Of a stretch of DNA of 64,000 nucleotides, positions 36,801 to 46,723 are shown piece after piece. A program made the position numbers and the translations under genes. The notes below the pieces were generated by a model. That model worked only from the letters and a program-made list of their open reading frames with translations. It searched no databases and was not told the DNA's origin. Position 1 is the first letter of the stretch, and each line of letters opens with the position of its first letter. Source of the stretch: Misgurnus anguillicaudatus (lineage: Eukaryota; Chordata; Actinopteri; Cypriniformes; Cobitidae); NCBI RefSeq assembly GCF_027580225.2, contig NC_073359.2:14764001-14828000 (forward strand), read 5' to 3'.

Positions 36801-37672
36801 CTCTTTTTTTCCCGACATGGGCACAAAAAGGAATCACACATCTTCACCATGTATTTGAGAACCACCACTTCATGTCATTTGACACACTCACACAGAAATA
36901 TGGGGTTGGGAAAGAACAATTTCTTCAATATCAACAACTTAGACTTAGAATTAAACACAAAACCAGACTTATCAACAACACATTACAACCATCTCAACTT
37001 ATAGAAGAACTTATGAGAATTAATACTTTCAAAAAATTAACCTCCCAACTATACACACTGATTTCCCACCAAAACACAACAATAACACTCCCAACAACCA
37101 AATGGGAAGCTGACTTGGCCTTATCTTCCAACCCTGAGTACTGGGAACAAATCTGCAGGAACACATTTTTCATGACCAATAACACAAACCTGCAGCTTAT
37201 ACAATATAAAGTCATTCACAGAACTCACATCACCCAAAGTAAAATGTTTAAAATGGGCCTACACAACACCAATATTTGTTCACAATGCACTTTAGGTAGG
37301 ATAGATGACTATTTACACGCCATGTGGCAATGCCAACCAGTTCAATTATTTTGGGTTACAGTCACCGAGACATTATCCACCGTCCTGAGTCACAGAATCC
37401 CATTATCTCCAACACCCTGTCTCATTGGCGACATTTCTGAAATCCATATCCCCCAAAAATACAGGAATCCATTGCTCGTCTCTCTAGCTGTCGCTAAGAA
37501 AGTAGTTCTCCAAAACTGGAAATCAAAGAAATCTTGCAACATCAATCATTGGATAAATTTAATTTCTGAACACATTTCAATAGAGAAATATAATGCACAC
37601 AGATGGAAGCAGATATCAGCCTTTGAAGACATCTGGTCCCCATTTCTATCATTTCTTAACACAAAAACATAG
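33899..37672 (+). CDS. ORF2: L1 ORF2 protein: endonuclease plus reverse transcriptase
   Basis: 1,257 aa from the first in-frame ATG (33899); an upstream in-frame TTG extension to 33881 is unlikely to be used. N-terminal APE-type endonuclease (about 1-235): WNVRG with N10, QETH with E39, GDFN with D139 and N141, and SDH with D227/H228. A linker rich in Lys and Gln follows. The reverse transcriptase (about 450-760) has SPGPDGLPAEFY, YRPLSLLN, DAEKAFD (D598), GTRQGCPLSP, YADD (698-701) and YLGIQI. The C-terminal zinc-knuckle-like motif is C1127-X2-C1130-X9-H1140-X4-C1145, near the end of a long C-terminal region, as in other L1 ORF2 proteins. The enzyme nicks target DNA and primes cDNA synthesis from the nick. 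No stop or frameshift seen, and length is as expected for L1 (about 1,250-1,280 aa). Confidence 0.95.
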   Translation: MQPLNLITWNVRGFRNQTKRLKVINHLIKLRADICFLQETHLTDTELQYLNFKQFDKIYSSTFNSKQRGVSILINKDIHFSLNQSIMDPDGRFIIINAIINHTTFTLANIYGPNNDDPSFFHNFFSILSNSNNLIIAGDFNTVINPTIDRSSSSGNLRNWHSTDIIKQYMEDYGLSDSWGMRNPSLREYSYFSTVHQCSSRLDLFIISNSLITKISDNKIYPIVISDHAPVSLSINTQTQAKTSTRWRFNTSLLEDPNFTTLIRREWAFFMEMNDSPDTSPSLLWETGKAVIRGKIISYSSYMKKQQQQLENTLEQKIKLLTNEISHHPSEPKQKELKELKTQFDDIIQKRTQFQIQQLKYNGFQYNNKANSKYLANLLQYKKEKSIIPAILDTTGNINQNSQDINNIFRNFYSNLYSPTHQPTQSEIDTFLNSLTLPKLTLEQTNILDAPLSINELTKALNKIPSNKSPGPDGLPAEFYRHFWDILSPLFTRVIIEIKKSSTIPTHMNTAAMTLLLKPNKDPSHPSSYRPLSLLNTDLKIITKALATRIETVIPTLIHPDQTGFIKNRHATDNVRRLFNLFNISQERQQKTIIISLDAEKAFDKVNWAFLFNTLHKFGFGESFIHWIKILYSSPRATITTNGITSQSFTLHQGTRQGCPLSPSLFAIFIEPLAAAIRQNTIIEGIQVDNVQHKISLYADDLLLYLQNPRVSLQETFNIISRFSLVSHYTINWNKSILLPLSDDAWDSGAQDPSLQLHTGNIKYLGIQISPRLSELFTLNYTPLLKKIEDEYKRWSKHPLTLIGRIAAVKMKTLPQINYLFSMIPVTPTDKWFKTLNSLTTQFYWKNKKPRISLSTLQNKKSHGGLEAPNFHHYFLANQLQYLVKWINIHKYNYPWLELEQNQCINIPISDLPFLSQSIKKSNLFQSITIQSTLTAWWKTNQITKSSLELNKFTPLWHNPEFKIQNKPLFFPTWAQKGITHLHHVFENHHFMSFDTLTQKYGVGKEQFLQYQQLRLRIKHKTRLINNTLQPSQLIEELMRINTFKKLTSQLYTLISHQNTTITLPTTKWEADLALSSNPEYWEQICRNTFFMTNNTNLQLIQYKVIHRTHITQSKMFKMGLHNTNICSQCTLGRIDDYLHAMWQCQPVQLFWVTVTETLSTVLSHRIPLSPTPCLIGDISEIHIPQKYRNPLLVSLAVAKKVVLQNWKSKKSCNINHWINLISEHISIEKYNAHRWKQISAFEDIWSPFLSFLNTKT

Positions 37673-38096
37673 CTACAAGCCGTGTACATTACCAATCACA
37701 CATCTCTCTCTTCTATTATGTAATTTTATTTATTTTATCTCTATAGGCACACACTATTTAAACTCATGCATAACATGTTTTTCCAACCCTTTTTAAACCC
37801 ATTTCCGCTTAAATACTCTAACTGTGACTAACGAACGTGAACCTCAAGATCATTCTATTCAACCAGCAATAATAATGTCTCACTGCAACTGTATTGTCCT
37901 TTTGTAATTTGTCTGTTATTTTGTTGTATGTATGTTATGTGTTACACTTTTACGTGGTGCTTAATCCCCCTCCCCTTATGTGCACTGTAAAGAAGTATTT
38001 CTATTTTCCGTACTGTAAAAAAATGTACTTTATATTGAAAAAAAAGTTGTCCTCCGAAGAGGGGGGGTGGTGGCGGGCCAAAAAAAAAAAAAAAAA
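37673..38096 (+). other. L1 3' UTR, G-rich tract and poly(A) tail
   Basis: 407 bp of AT-rich sequence, then GGGGGGGTGGTGGCGGG (38061-38077) and 17 As (38080-38096). No AATAAA lies just upstream of the tail. The G-rich tract next to the tail could form a G-quadruplex, a feature also known from mammalian L1 3' UTRs. Confidence 0.8.
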
Positions 38097-38110
38097 TAGG
38101 TACTGTAGGT
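38097..38110 (+). repeat. L1 target-site duplication, right copy
   Basis: TAGGTACTGTAGGT, identical to 31970-31983, directly after the A tail. Host A-unit sequence resumes with AAAAGAAACCCC. Confidence 0.95.
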
Positions 38111-38826
38111 AAAAGAAACCCCACATTTTAGACAAACAGGGCGCTAGTGAGCCACGAAATAGACACGCCTTTATCTGACATTTTTTTCAACACTTAACAG
38201 CTGACAACTCTGATGTGTGTGCCAAATTTAAAATCAATCTAAGCACGCCAAGAGCCTTAAATATGCCTGAAATAAAAGTAAAGTTTGACGCGTTGCCATG
38301 GGAACAGCGTTCGAGGTGTCAAAAATTCCTTCGCAATTTAGCGTCTACAATGTCTCAGCATCATGTTGACCACTTCTGGTGTCAATCGCATGAATCCTAT
38401 AGGAGTAGTATTTAAAAGTTCACAGCATGTAACTGTCAGTCTTTAAATATGTGTAAAAATGAAAGTAAAGTTTGACACGTTGCCATGGGAACAGCCTTCA
38501 AGATATCAAAAATCCCTTCGCAATTTATCATCTACAATGTCTCAGCATCATGTTGACCACTTTTGGTGTCAATCGCATGAATATCCTAGAAGGAGTATTT
38601 AAAAGAACATTGGGTGGAACTGTCAAAAAAATCAACCTTTGTGACTGACACACTTCCTGGCGCCTGCTGGTGGCGCTATAACCGGGAGTCACAATAGGCA
38701 CATCAATGCGATCGGAATCTTCAGACGAACAAACACCCCGCATGTCAATGAGTTTTTGAGTATGTTAAGGCCCCCAAATTGCCCCGAAACGTAAAAAAAA
38801 AAAATAATAATAATAATAATAATAAA

Positions 38827-40155
38827 TATAGCTGCAAGCAGCAATGGCGGGCCCTCGCACGGTTTTTTACCGCTACACGGTGCGTCCGAGAAAACGATGC
38901 ACGGCGGGCAAGGGCATCAAGTGGGTAAAATATCAGCGGGCTATTTAATGTTGTTTCTGAGCCATTTGGGGACTGTAGGTAAAAGAAACCCCACATTTTA
39001 GACAAACAGGGGCACTAGTGAGCCACTTAAGAGACACGCCTATGTCTGACCTTTTTGTCAACACTTAACAGCCGAAAACTCTGATGTGTGTGCGAAATTT
39101 AAAGTTCAACTAAGCACGCCAAGAGCCTTAAACATGCCTGAAATTAAAGTAAAGTTTGACGTGTTGCCATGGGAACAGCTTTTGAGATGTCAAAAATTCC
39201 TTTGCAATTTATCATCTACAATGTCTCGGCATCATGTTGACCACTTCCGGTGTCAATAACATTATTTCCTCAGGAGGAGTATTTAAAAGTTTACCGCATA
39301 CAGCTGTAAGGTTTAAATATGCCTTAAAAATGAAAGTAAAGTTTGACAGGTTGCCATGGGAACAGCGTTTGAGATATCAAAAATCCCTTCACAATTTATC
39401 ATCTACAATGTCTCGGCATCATGCTGACTGCTTCTCGTGTCAATCGCATGAAAATCCTGGAAGGAGTATTTAAAAGAACATCGGATGGAACTGTCAAAAA
39501 AATCCACCTTTGTGACTGACACACTTCCTGGCGCCTGGTGGTGGCGCTATACCCGGGAGTCACAATAGGCACATCGATGCGATCAGAATCTTCAGACGAA
39601 CAAACACAATGCGTGTCATCACAATAAGACCCTTTTTACCTTAGATATTAAACACTTCCTGTTTCTCTGATTTCGCCATGAATTTGTCGCCTTGCCATGA
39701 CAGAACCCTTCGAGATATCAAAAATCCCTTCGCAATTTAGCAAGTTCAATATCTTGACATCATGATCACCACGATTGGTGTCAATCCCATGTATCCCCTC
39801 GGAGGAGTATTCAAAAGTTCACTGCATGCATTTTTTAAACAATCCAAAATGGCCGACTTCCTGTTGGGCGGAGCTAATAGGTTAGAGTGCGAAAGTTGTT
39901 CGGGTTGATGAGATCTATATGTTTACCAATTTTCATACATGTGCGTACATTTTTGCCCAATCTGTGCACTACTGTTTGTTTTTGAATTACAGGGGGCGCT
40001 ACAGAGCCCCCGTGCCACGCCCGTGTTCCAGCCTTTGGCTTTCGGCGATGACGGACGACTCTGACGTCTGTGCCAAATTTCAAGAGTTTTCGAGTATGTT
40101 AAGGCCCCCAAAATGCCCAAAAGTGTTGAAAAAAATAAAAAAAATAATAATAAAA
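38827..40155 (+). repeat. Family A repeat unit A16
   Basis: Three sub-repeats (39167, 39353, 39692). The head word is decayed (GGGGCACTA); centre GGTGGTGGCGCTATACCC near 39538; tail AGGGGGCGCTACAGAGC near 39991. Ends in an A/TAA tract without a module. Confidence 0.85.
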
Positions 40156-41761
40156 TATAGCTGCAAGCAGCGATGGCGGGCCCTCGCACGTTTTTTTACC
40201 GCTACACGGTGCGTCCAAGAAAACGATGCACGGTGGGCAAGGGCATCAAGTGGGTAAATATCAGTGGGCTATTTAATGTTGCTACTGAGCCATTTGGGGA
40301 CTGTAGGTAAAAGAAACCCCATATTTTAGACAAACAGGGGCGCTAGTGAGCCACTTAAGAGACACGCCTTTATCTGACCTGTTTGTGCACACTTAACAAC
40401 CGACAACTCTGGTGTGTGTGCCGACTTTTAGGTTAATCTAAGCACGCCAAGAGCCCTAAATATGCCTGAAATAAAAGTCAAGTTTGGGGCATTGCCATGG
40501 GAACAGCGTTCGAGATATCAAAAATCCCATCACAATTTAGCGTCTACAATGTCTCAGCATCATGTTGACAACTTCTGGTGTGAATTGCATTATTTCCCTA
40601 GAAGGAGTATTTAAAAGAACATTGCATGCAACTGTCAGGCTTAAATAAGCCTTTAAAATTAAAGTAAAAAGTTTGACGCGTTGGCATGGGAACAGCGTTT
40701 GAGATATCAAAAATCCCTTCACTATTTATCATCTACAATGTCTCGGCATCATGTTGACAACTTCTGGTGTGAATAACATTATTTCTCTAGAAGGAGTATT
40801 TAAAAGAACATTGCATGCAAATGTCAGGATTTAATAAGCCTTTAAAATGAAAGTAAAATTTTACGCGTTGCCATGGGAACAACGTTCGAGATATCAAAAA
40901 TCCCTTTGCAATTTATCATCTACAATGTCTCGGCATCATGTTGACCACTTTTGGTGTCAATCGCATGAATATCCTAGAAGGAGTATTTAAAAGAACATCG
41001 GATGGAACAGTCAAAAAAATCCACCTTTGTGACTGACACACTTCCTGGCGCCTGGTGGTGGCGCTATACCCGAGACTCACAATAACACATCGATGCGATC
41101 GGAATCTTCAGGCGAACAAACACCCCGCTTGGCATCACAATAAGAACTTTTTTGCCTTAGATATTAGACACTTCCTGTTTCTCTGATTTTGCCTCAACTT
41201 TGTCAACTCGCCACGGCGGCACCGTTCGAGATATCAAAAATCCCTTCGCAATTTAGCAAGTACAATGTCTCGACATCATGATCACCACGTTTGGTGTCAA
41301 TCCCATGAATCCTCTAGGAGGAGTATTTAAAAGTTCACCACATGCATTTTTGAAACAATCCAAAATAGCCGACTTCCTGTTGGGCGGAGCTTAAATGTTA
41401 GAGTACAAAAGTTGTTCGGGTCGATGAGATCTATAAGCGTACCAACTCTCGTACATGTGCGTACATTTTTGCCCGATCTGTTTCCCAATGTTTGTTTTTG
41501 CATTACAGGGGGCGCTACAGAGCTCCCTTGCCACGCCCGTGGTCCAGCCTTTGCCCAAACCTGATGGCCAACGACTCTGACGTCTGTGCAAAATTTCAAG
41601 AGTTTTTGAGTATGTTAAGGCCCCCAAATTGCCCCGAAACGTAAAAAAAAAAAAAAAAAACAAAAAAATAATAAAAATAATAATCCGAGCAAAAACAATA
41701 GGGCTTCGCACCTACGGTGCAGGCCATTCTGGCCTGCTCCTCGGTGCTCGGGCCCTAAAAA
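40156..41761 (+). repeat. Family A repeat unit A17
   Basis: Four sub-repeats (40492, 40684, 40870, 41210). Head GGGGCGCTA, centre GGTGGTGGCGCTATACC, tail AGGGGGCGCTACAGAGC. A long A run precedes one module at 41685-41755. Confidence 0.85.
41685..41755 (+). repeat. Terminal hairpin module, TAC-loop variant
   Basis: The first hairpin is GCACC-TAC-GGTGC. With the TTTC and CAC versions elsewhere, this makes three loops on one invariant stem. The other arms are intact. Confidence 0.8.
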
Positions 41762-42017
41762 TATAGCTGCAAGCAGCAATGGCGGGCCCTCGCACGTTTT
41801 TTTACCGCTACATGGTGCGTCCGAGAAAACGATGCACGGTGGGCAAGGGCATCAAGTGGGTAAAATATCAGTGGGCTATTTAATGTTGTTTCTGAGCCAT
41901 TTGGGGACTGTAGGTAAAAGAAACCCCACATTTTAGACAAACAGGTGCACTAGTGAGCCACTTAAGAGACACGCCTATGTCTGACCTTTTTGTCAACACT
42001 TAACAGCCGAAAACTCT

Positions 42018-42025
42018 GATGTGTG
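42018..42025 (+). repeat. 8-bp target duplication, left of hAT copy 4
   Basis: GATGTGTG, matched by GATGTGTG at 42884-42891. Confidence 0.9.
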
Positions 42026-42883
42026 CAGAGATGTATAGTAACGAAGTAGAACTACTTCACTACTGTACTTAAGTACTAATAGGCAGTATCTGTACTCTAC
42101 TGAAGTATTATTTTTTTCTCCTACTTCCACTTTTACTTCAGTACATATTTTCGATGAGTTTAATACTTTTACTCCAATACATTTTTTATGTGCTGCATAG
42201 TTACTCGTTACACTCAAATGTTACGAATCATTCCAAACCTACATTATCACTGCCGGAGCGGTGATACACATTAGAAACACACACAGATTGTGGTCTAAAC
42301 CAATAGGAGATAGTGAAGAGCGGACCCCTCCCTCCCTCTCACTCACAAATATGAGCCGCAGTTGTGGACAAATGTGAAGTGAAGAGAGAACCAAAGTGCA
42401 CGAGAGAGACCGATAGAGAGAGAATTCGCGAGAAAGGGCGAGTGTGCGCGAAAGAATGAAACCTAAATACATTGAAACATCTTGTACCTTTACCTATTAC
42501 CATTACATCGACTAATATTTTATTAATTCTGAATTCTCTATTGCCATATTAGTTAAATTAATCTGAACATTCCTGTCCTTGTACTCCTGCTACAGCCAAA
42601 GCAATTGTGAGTGTCCTTTAGCTTAAACATTTGAAATAATATAAACAATAATATATTCAAACTTTTGACTGTTTTCTTTAATAACTACATTACACAATAC
42701 TTGTACTTTTACTTTCAGTACTTGAGTAGTATATTTTAAAATAAACTACTTGCAATACTTAAGTACAAAACATGTTTAATACTTCAGTACTTCCACTTAA
42801 GTGGTGTGCTCACTTTTTTGATAGAGCACTTGTACTTTTACTCAAGTCTGGGTCCCTAGTACTTTAGTACTTATACATCTCTG
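42026..42883 (+). mobile_element. Tol2-like hAT non-autonomous element, copy 4
   Basis: 858 bp. Same insertion base as the other three, but its right end reads AGTACTTTAGTACTTATACATCTCTG in two overlapping stretches, 5 bp longer than the AGTACTTTATACATCTCTG end of copies 1-3. It also lacks a few bases in the GAGA tract near 42415-42422. Copies 1-3 may therefore share a later deletion, making this the outgroup copy. Confidence 0.88.
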
Positions 42884-44330
42884 GATGTGTGTGCCAAATT
42901 TAAAGTTCAACTAAGCACGCGAAGAGCCTTAAACATGCCTTAAATTAAAGTAAAGTTTGACGCGTTGCCATGAGAACAGCGTTCGAGATGTCTAAAATTC
43001 CTTCGCAATTTATCATCTACAATGTCTCGGCATCATGTTGACCACTTCTGGTGTCAATCGCATGAATCCCATACGAGGAGTATTTAAAGGTTCACAGCAT
43101 GTAACTGTCAGCCTTAAATATGTGTAAAAATGAAAGTAAAGTTTGATGCATTGCAATGGGAACAGCGTTTGAGATATCATAATCCCTTCGCAATTTATCA
43201 TCTACAATGTCTCGGCATCATGTTGACCACTTCTCGTGTCAATCGCATGAAAATCCTAGAAGGAGTATTTAAAAGTTAACTGTATGAAAGGCTCAAATAT
43301 GCCTTTAAAATGAAAGTAAAGTTTGACAGGTTGCCATGGGAACAGCGTTTGAGATATCAAAAATCCCTTCGCAATTTATCATCTACAATGTCTCGGCATC
43401 ATGTTGACCACTTCTCGTGTCAATCGCATGAAAATCCTAGAAGGAGTATTTAAAAGTTAACTGTATGGAACTGAAAGGCTTAAATATGCCTTTAAAATGA
43501 AAGTAAAGTTTGACGCGTTGCCATGGGAAAAGCGTTTGAGATATCAAAAATCCCTTCGCAATTTATCATCTACAATGTCTCGGCATCATGGTGACCACTT
43601 TTGGTGTCAATCGCATGAAAATCCTAGAAGGAGTATTTAAAAGAACATTGCATGGAACTTTCAAAAAAATCCAGCTTTGTGACTGACACACTTCCTGGCG
43701 CCTGGTGGTGGCGCTATACCCGAGACTCACAATAGGCACATCGATGCGATCGGAATCTTCAGACGAACAAACACCCCGCGTGTCATTACAGTAAGACATT
43801 TTTTGCTTTAGATATTAGACACTTCCTGTTTCTCTGATTTCGCCACAACTTTGTCGGCTCGCCATGGCAGAACCGTTCGAGATATCAAAAATCCCTTCGC
43901 AATTTAGCAAGTCCAATGTCTCGACATCATGTTCACCACTTTTGGTGTCAAGCGCATGCATCCTCTAGGAGGAGTATTCAAAAGTTCAACGCATGCATTT
44001 TTTAAACAATCCAAAATAGCCGACCTCCTGTTGGGCGGAGCTTAAATGTTAGAGGGCGAAAGTTGTTCGGGCCGATGAGATCTATATGCGTACCAACTCT
44101 CGTACATGTGCGTACATGTTTGCACGATCTGTGCATCAATGTTTTACTTTGCATTACAGGGGGCGCTACAGAGCCCCCGTGCCACGCCCGTGTTCCAGCC
44201 TTTGCCCGTTCGCAATGACGGACGACTCAGACGTCTGTGCCAAATTTCAAGAGTTTTCGAGTATGTTAAGGCACCCAAAATGCCCAAAAGTGTTAAAAAA
44301 AATAAAAAAAATAAAAAAATAATAATAAAT

Positions 44331-44575
44331 TCGAGCAAAACCAATAGGGCTTCGCACCTTTCGGTGCAGGCCATTCTGGCCTGCTCCTCGGTGCTCGGGC
44401 CCTAATAATAATCCGAGCAAAAACAATAGGGCTTCGCACCTTTCGGTGCAGGCCATTCTGGCCTGCTCCTCGGTGCTCGGGCCCTAATAAAAAAAATAAT
44501 AATCCGAGCAAAAACAATAGGGCTTCGCACCTTTCGGTGCAGGCCATTCTGGCCTGCTCCTCGGTGCTCGGGCCC
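44331..44575 (+). repeat. Three long terminal modules in tandem
   Basis: Copies at 44331-44402 (TTCGAGC, AAAACC linker), 44413-44484 and 44504-44575 (both CCGAGC, AAAAAC linker). Spacers are TAATAATAA and TAATAAAAAAAATAATAA. Both hairpins are present in all three. Confidence 0.85.
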
Positions 44576-44825
44576 TAATAAAAAAAAATAAATATAGCTG
44601 CAAGCAGCGATGGCGGGCCCTCGCACGTTTGTTTACCGCTACACAGTGCCTTCGAGAAAACGATGCACGGTGGGCAAGTGCATCAAGTGGGTAAATATCA
44701 TGCTACTGACCCATTTAGGTACTGTAGGTAAAAGAAACTCCACATTTTAGACAAACGGGGGCGCTAGTGAGCCACTAAATAGACACGCCTTTATCTGACA
44801 TTTTTGTCAACACTTAACAGCCGAC

Positions 44826-44831
44826 AAATCT
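44826..44831 (+). repeat. 6-bp target duplication, left of LINE-type insertion
   Basis: AAATCT, repeated at 45705-45710. The uninterrupted site is GACAAATCTGATG near 24455. Confidence 0.75.
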
Positions 44832-45704
44832 CAATTCAATTCAATTCAATTTTATTTATATAGCGCTTTTCACAATACTCAATTGTTTCAAAGCAGCTTT
44901 ACATTAATAGAAGCAGTAAAAGCACAGAAAAATGACAGATAGCACAACATAATACACAATAGCATAAGCTGTCAAATTTGCTGAGGCTATGACTCGACAT
45001 TATGAACGAGCGTATTACTAATGTAACGTCTAGGAGAAGAAGCTAAATTAAGCCCAAGCAGGCTACCTCCCCGGGGTAAAAAACCCCCTAGGAGAAAAAA
45101 AAACAAAAACCCCGGGTTGTTGAGCCGGGGAAAAAAAAAATAAAAAGTCCTAGGAGGGAAAAACCCTTGGGAGATATATATGTATATAAACACATATAAA
45201 CGGATAAGGAGATTAAGCGGGGATTAAGCGGGGTTTAAGCGGGTTCTGCCGGTGGTCGTTGGTCAGGCATCAGCTGGGCATCACAGTGATGGACGACCAG
45301 TAGATCAGAGGTGAGTCGACTTTCACATCTACCGGAACTGGGTCTGTTTGTCCCATTGTCCTCAGGGTCGAGGACAGGACAGGGAGAGAAAAACAAAATC
45401 ATATTAGCGTAGGGGCCGTTCACATGTAATGCAAGTGTCACACAGTGATGTGGTTTAATCAGCTTAGTTTCAGACAGACTAACTATTGCGGCATAATTAT
45501 ATTATCCACAGTTGAGGATTTTGCAAATTGGGGGCCCACTGCGACGGTATATATGGTAACTAAGGGTCACCTTCTGATTTTTAAGAGAAAAAGAAAATGA
45601 AACCTGTCGACCCGTTTGACTAAGGCCTGTAACCCCACTGTCGTCGTTAATGCAGGTTCAGTGGCAAACGGGTCTATATTGCATGCTATATTGCATGCTA
45701 TTTT
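44832..45704 (-). mobile_element. 5'-truncated non-LTR retrotransposon tail, minus strand
   Basis: The left edge is CAATTCAATTCAATTCAATTTTATTTATATAGCGC. Read on the minus strand this is GCGCTATATAAATAAAATTG followed by (AATTG)n, a LINE-type 3' tail common in fish. 873 bp flanked by AAATCT duplications. No ORF with reverse transcriptase motifs, so it would be a truncated or non-autonomous copy. The clade (Rex1-, L2- or RTE-like) cannot be fixed by eye. Confidence 0.55.
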
Positions 45705-46723
45705 AAATCTGATGTGTGTGCCAAATTTAAAGTCAATCTAAGCACACCAAGAGCCTTAAATATGCCTGACATAAAAGTAAAGTTTGACACGTTGCCATGG
45801 GAACAGCGTTAGAGATGTCAAAAATTCCTTCGCAATTTAGCGTCTACAATGTCTCAGCATCATGTTGACAACTTCTGGTGTGAATTGCATTATTTCCCTA
45901 GAAGGAGTATTAAAAAGAACATTGCATGCGACTGTCAGGCTTAAATAAGCCTTTAAAATGAAAGTAAAAAGTTTGACGCGTTGCCATGGGAACAGCATTT
46001 GAGATATCAAAAATCCCTTCACTATTTCTCATCTCCAATGTCTCGGCATCATGTTGACCACGTTTGGTGTCAATCGCATGAATATCCTAGAAGGAGTATT
46101 GAAAAGTTCACTGAATGCAACTGAAGGGCTTAAATATGCCTTTAAAATGAAAGTAAAGTTTGACGCGTTGTCATGAGAACAACGTTTGAGATATCAAAAA
46201 TCCCTTCGCAATTTATCATCTACTATGTCTTGGCATCATGTTGACCACTTTTGGTGTCAATCGCATAAACATTCTAGGAGGAGTATTTAAAAGAACATCA
46301 CATGGAACTGTCAAAAAAATCAACCTTTGTGACTGCAACACTTCCTGGCGCCTGGTGGTGGCGCTATACCCGAGACTTACAATAGGCACATCGATGCGAT
46401 CGGAATCTTCAGACGAACAAACACCCCGCGTGTCATCACTATAAGACATTTTTTGCCTTAGATATTAGACATATCTATATGTGTACCAACTTTCGTAAAT
46501 GTGCGTACATGTTTGCCCGATCTGTGCACTCCTGTTTGTTTTTGCATTACAGGGGGCGCTACAGAGCCCCCGTGCCACGCCCGTGTTCCAGCCTTTGGCT
46601 TTCGGCGATCACGGACGACTCTGATGTCTGTGCCAAATTTCAAGAGTTTTCGAGTATGTTAAGGCCCCCAAAATGTCCAAAAGTGTTGAAAAAAATAATA
46701 AAAAAAATAAAAATAAAAATAAA

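Larger units (their letters stand above)
31984..38096 (+). mobile_element. Full-length LINE-1 (L1 clade) retrotransposon, 6,113 bp
   Basis: Order: 5' UTR (31984-32386), ORF1 (32387-33130), a 768-bp inter-ORF region, ORF2 (33899-37672), 3' UTR and a 17-A tail (38080-38096). It is bounded by perfect 14-bp target duplications. Both ORFs are open end to end with catalytic motifs present. That, with the undecayed duplications, marks it as a young insertion and a candidate active element. It is present once in the window, while other A units have the empty site. Confidence 0.95.
31831..38826 (+). repeat. Family A repeat unit A15, split by a full-length L1
   Basis: Host halves are 31831-31983 and 38097-38826. 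After the L1 there are two sub-repeats (38297, 38482), then the central GGTGGCGCTATAACC word. A jump at about 38743, from GCATGTCA to ATGAGTTTTTGAG, deletes the usual downstream sub-repeat and tail. No module. Confidence 0.85.
41762..44592 (+). repeat. Family A repeat unit A18 carrying hAT copy 4 and three modules
   Basis: Five sub-repeats after the hAT insertion (42969, 43153, 43331, 43519, 43862). Central word GGTGGTGGCGCTATACC, tail AGGGGGCGCTACAGAGC near 44158. Three long modules in tandem close the unit. Confidence 0.85.
44593..46723 (+). repeat. Family A repeat unit A19, with an insertion and a deletion
   Basis: Close paralogue of 24221-25727. It has an 873-bp LINE-type insertion at 44832-45704. 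Near 46469 it lacks about 257 bp that include the downstream sub-repeat and most of the tail; the join reads GATATTAGACATATCTATATG. Three sub-repeats remain (45797, 45983, 46170). No module. Confidence 0.85.
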
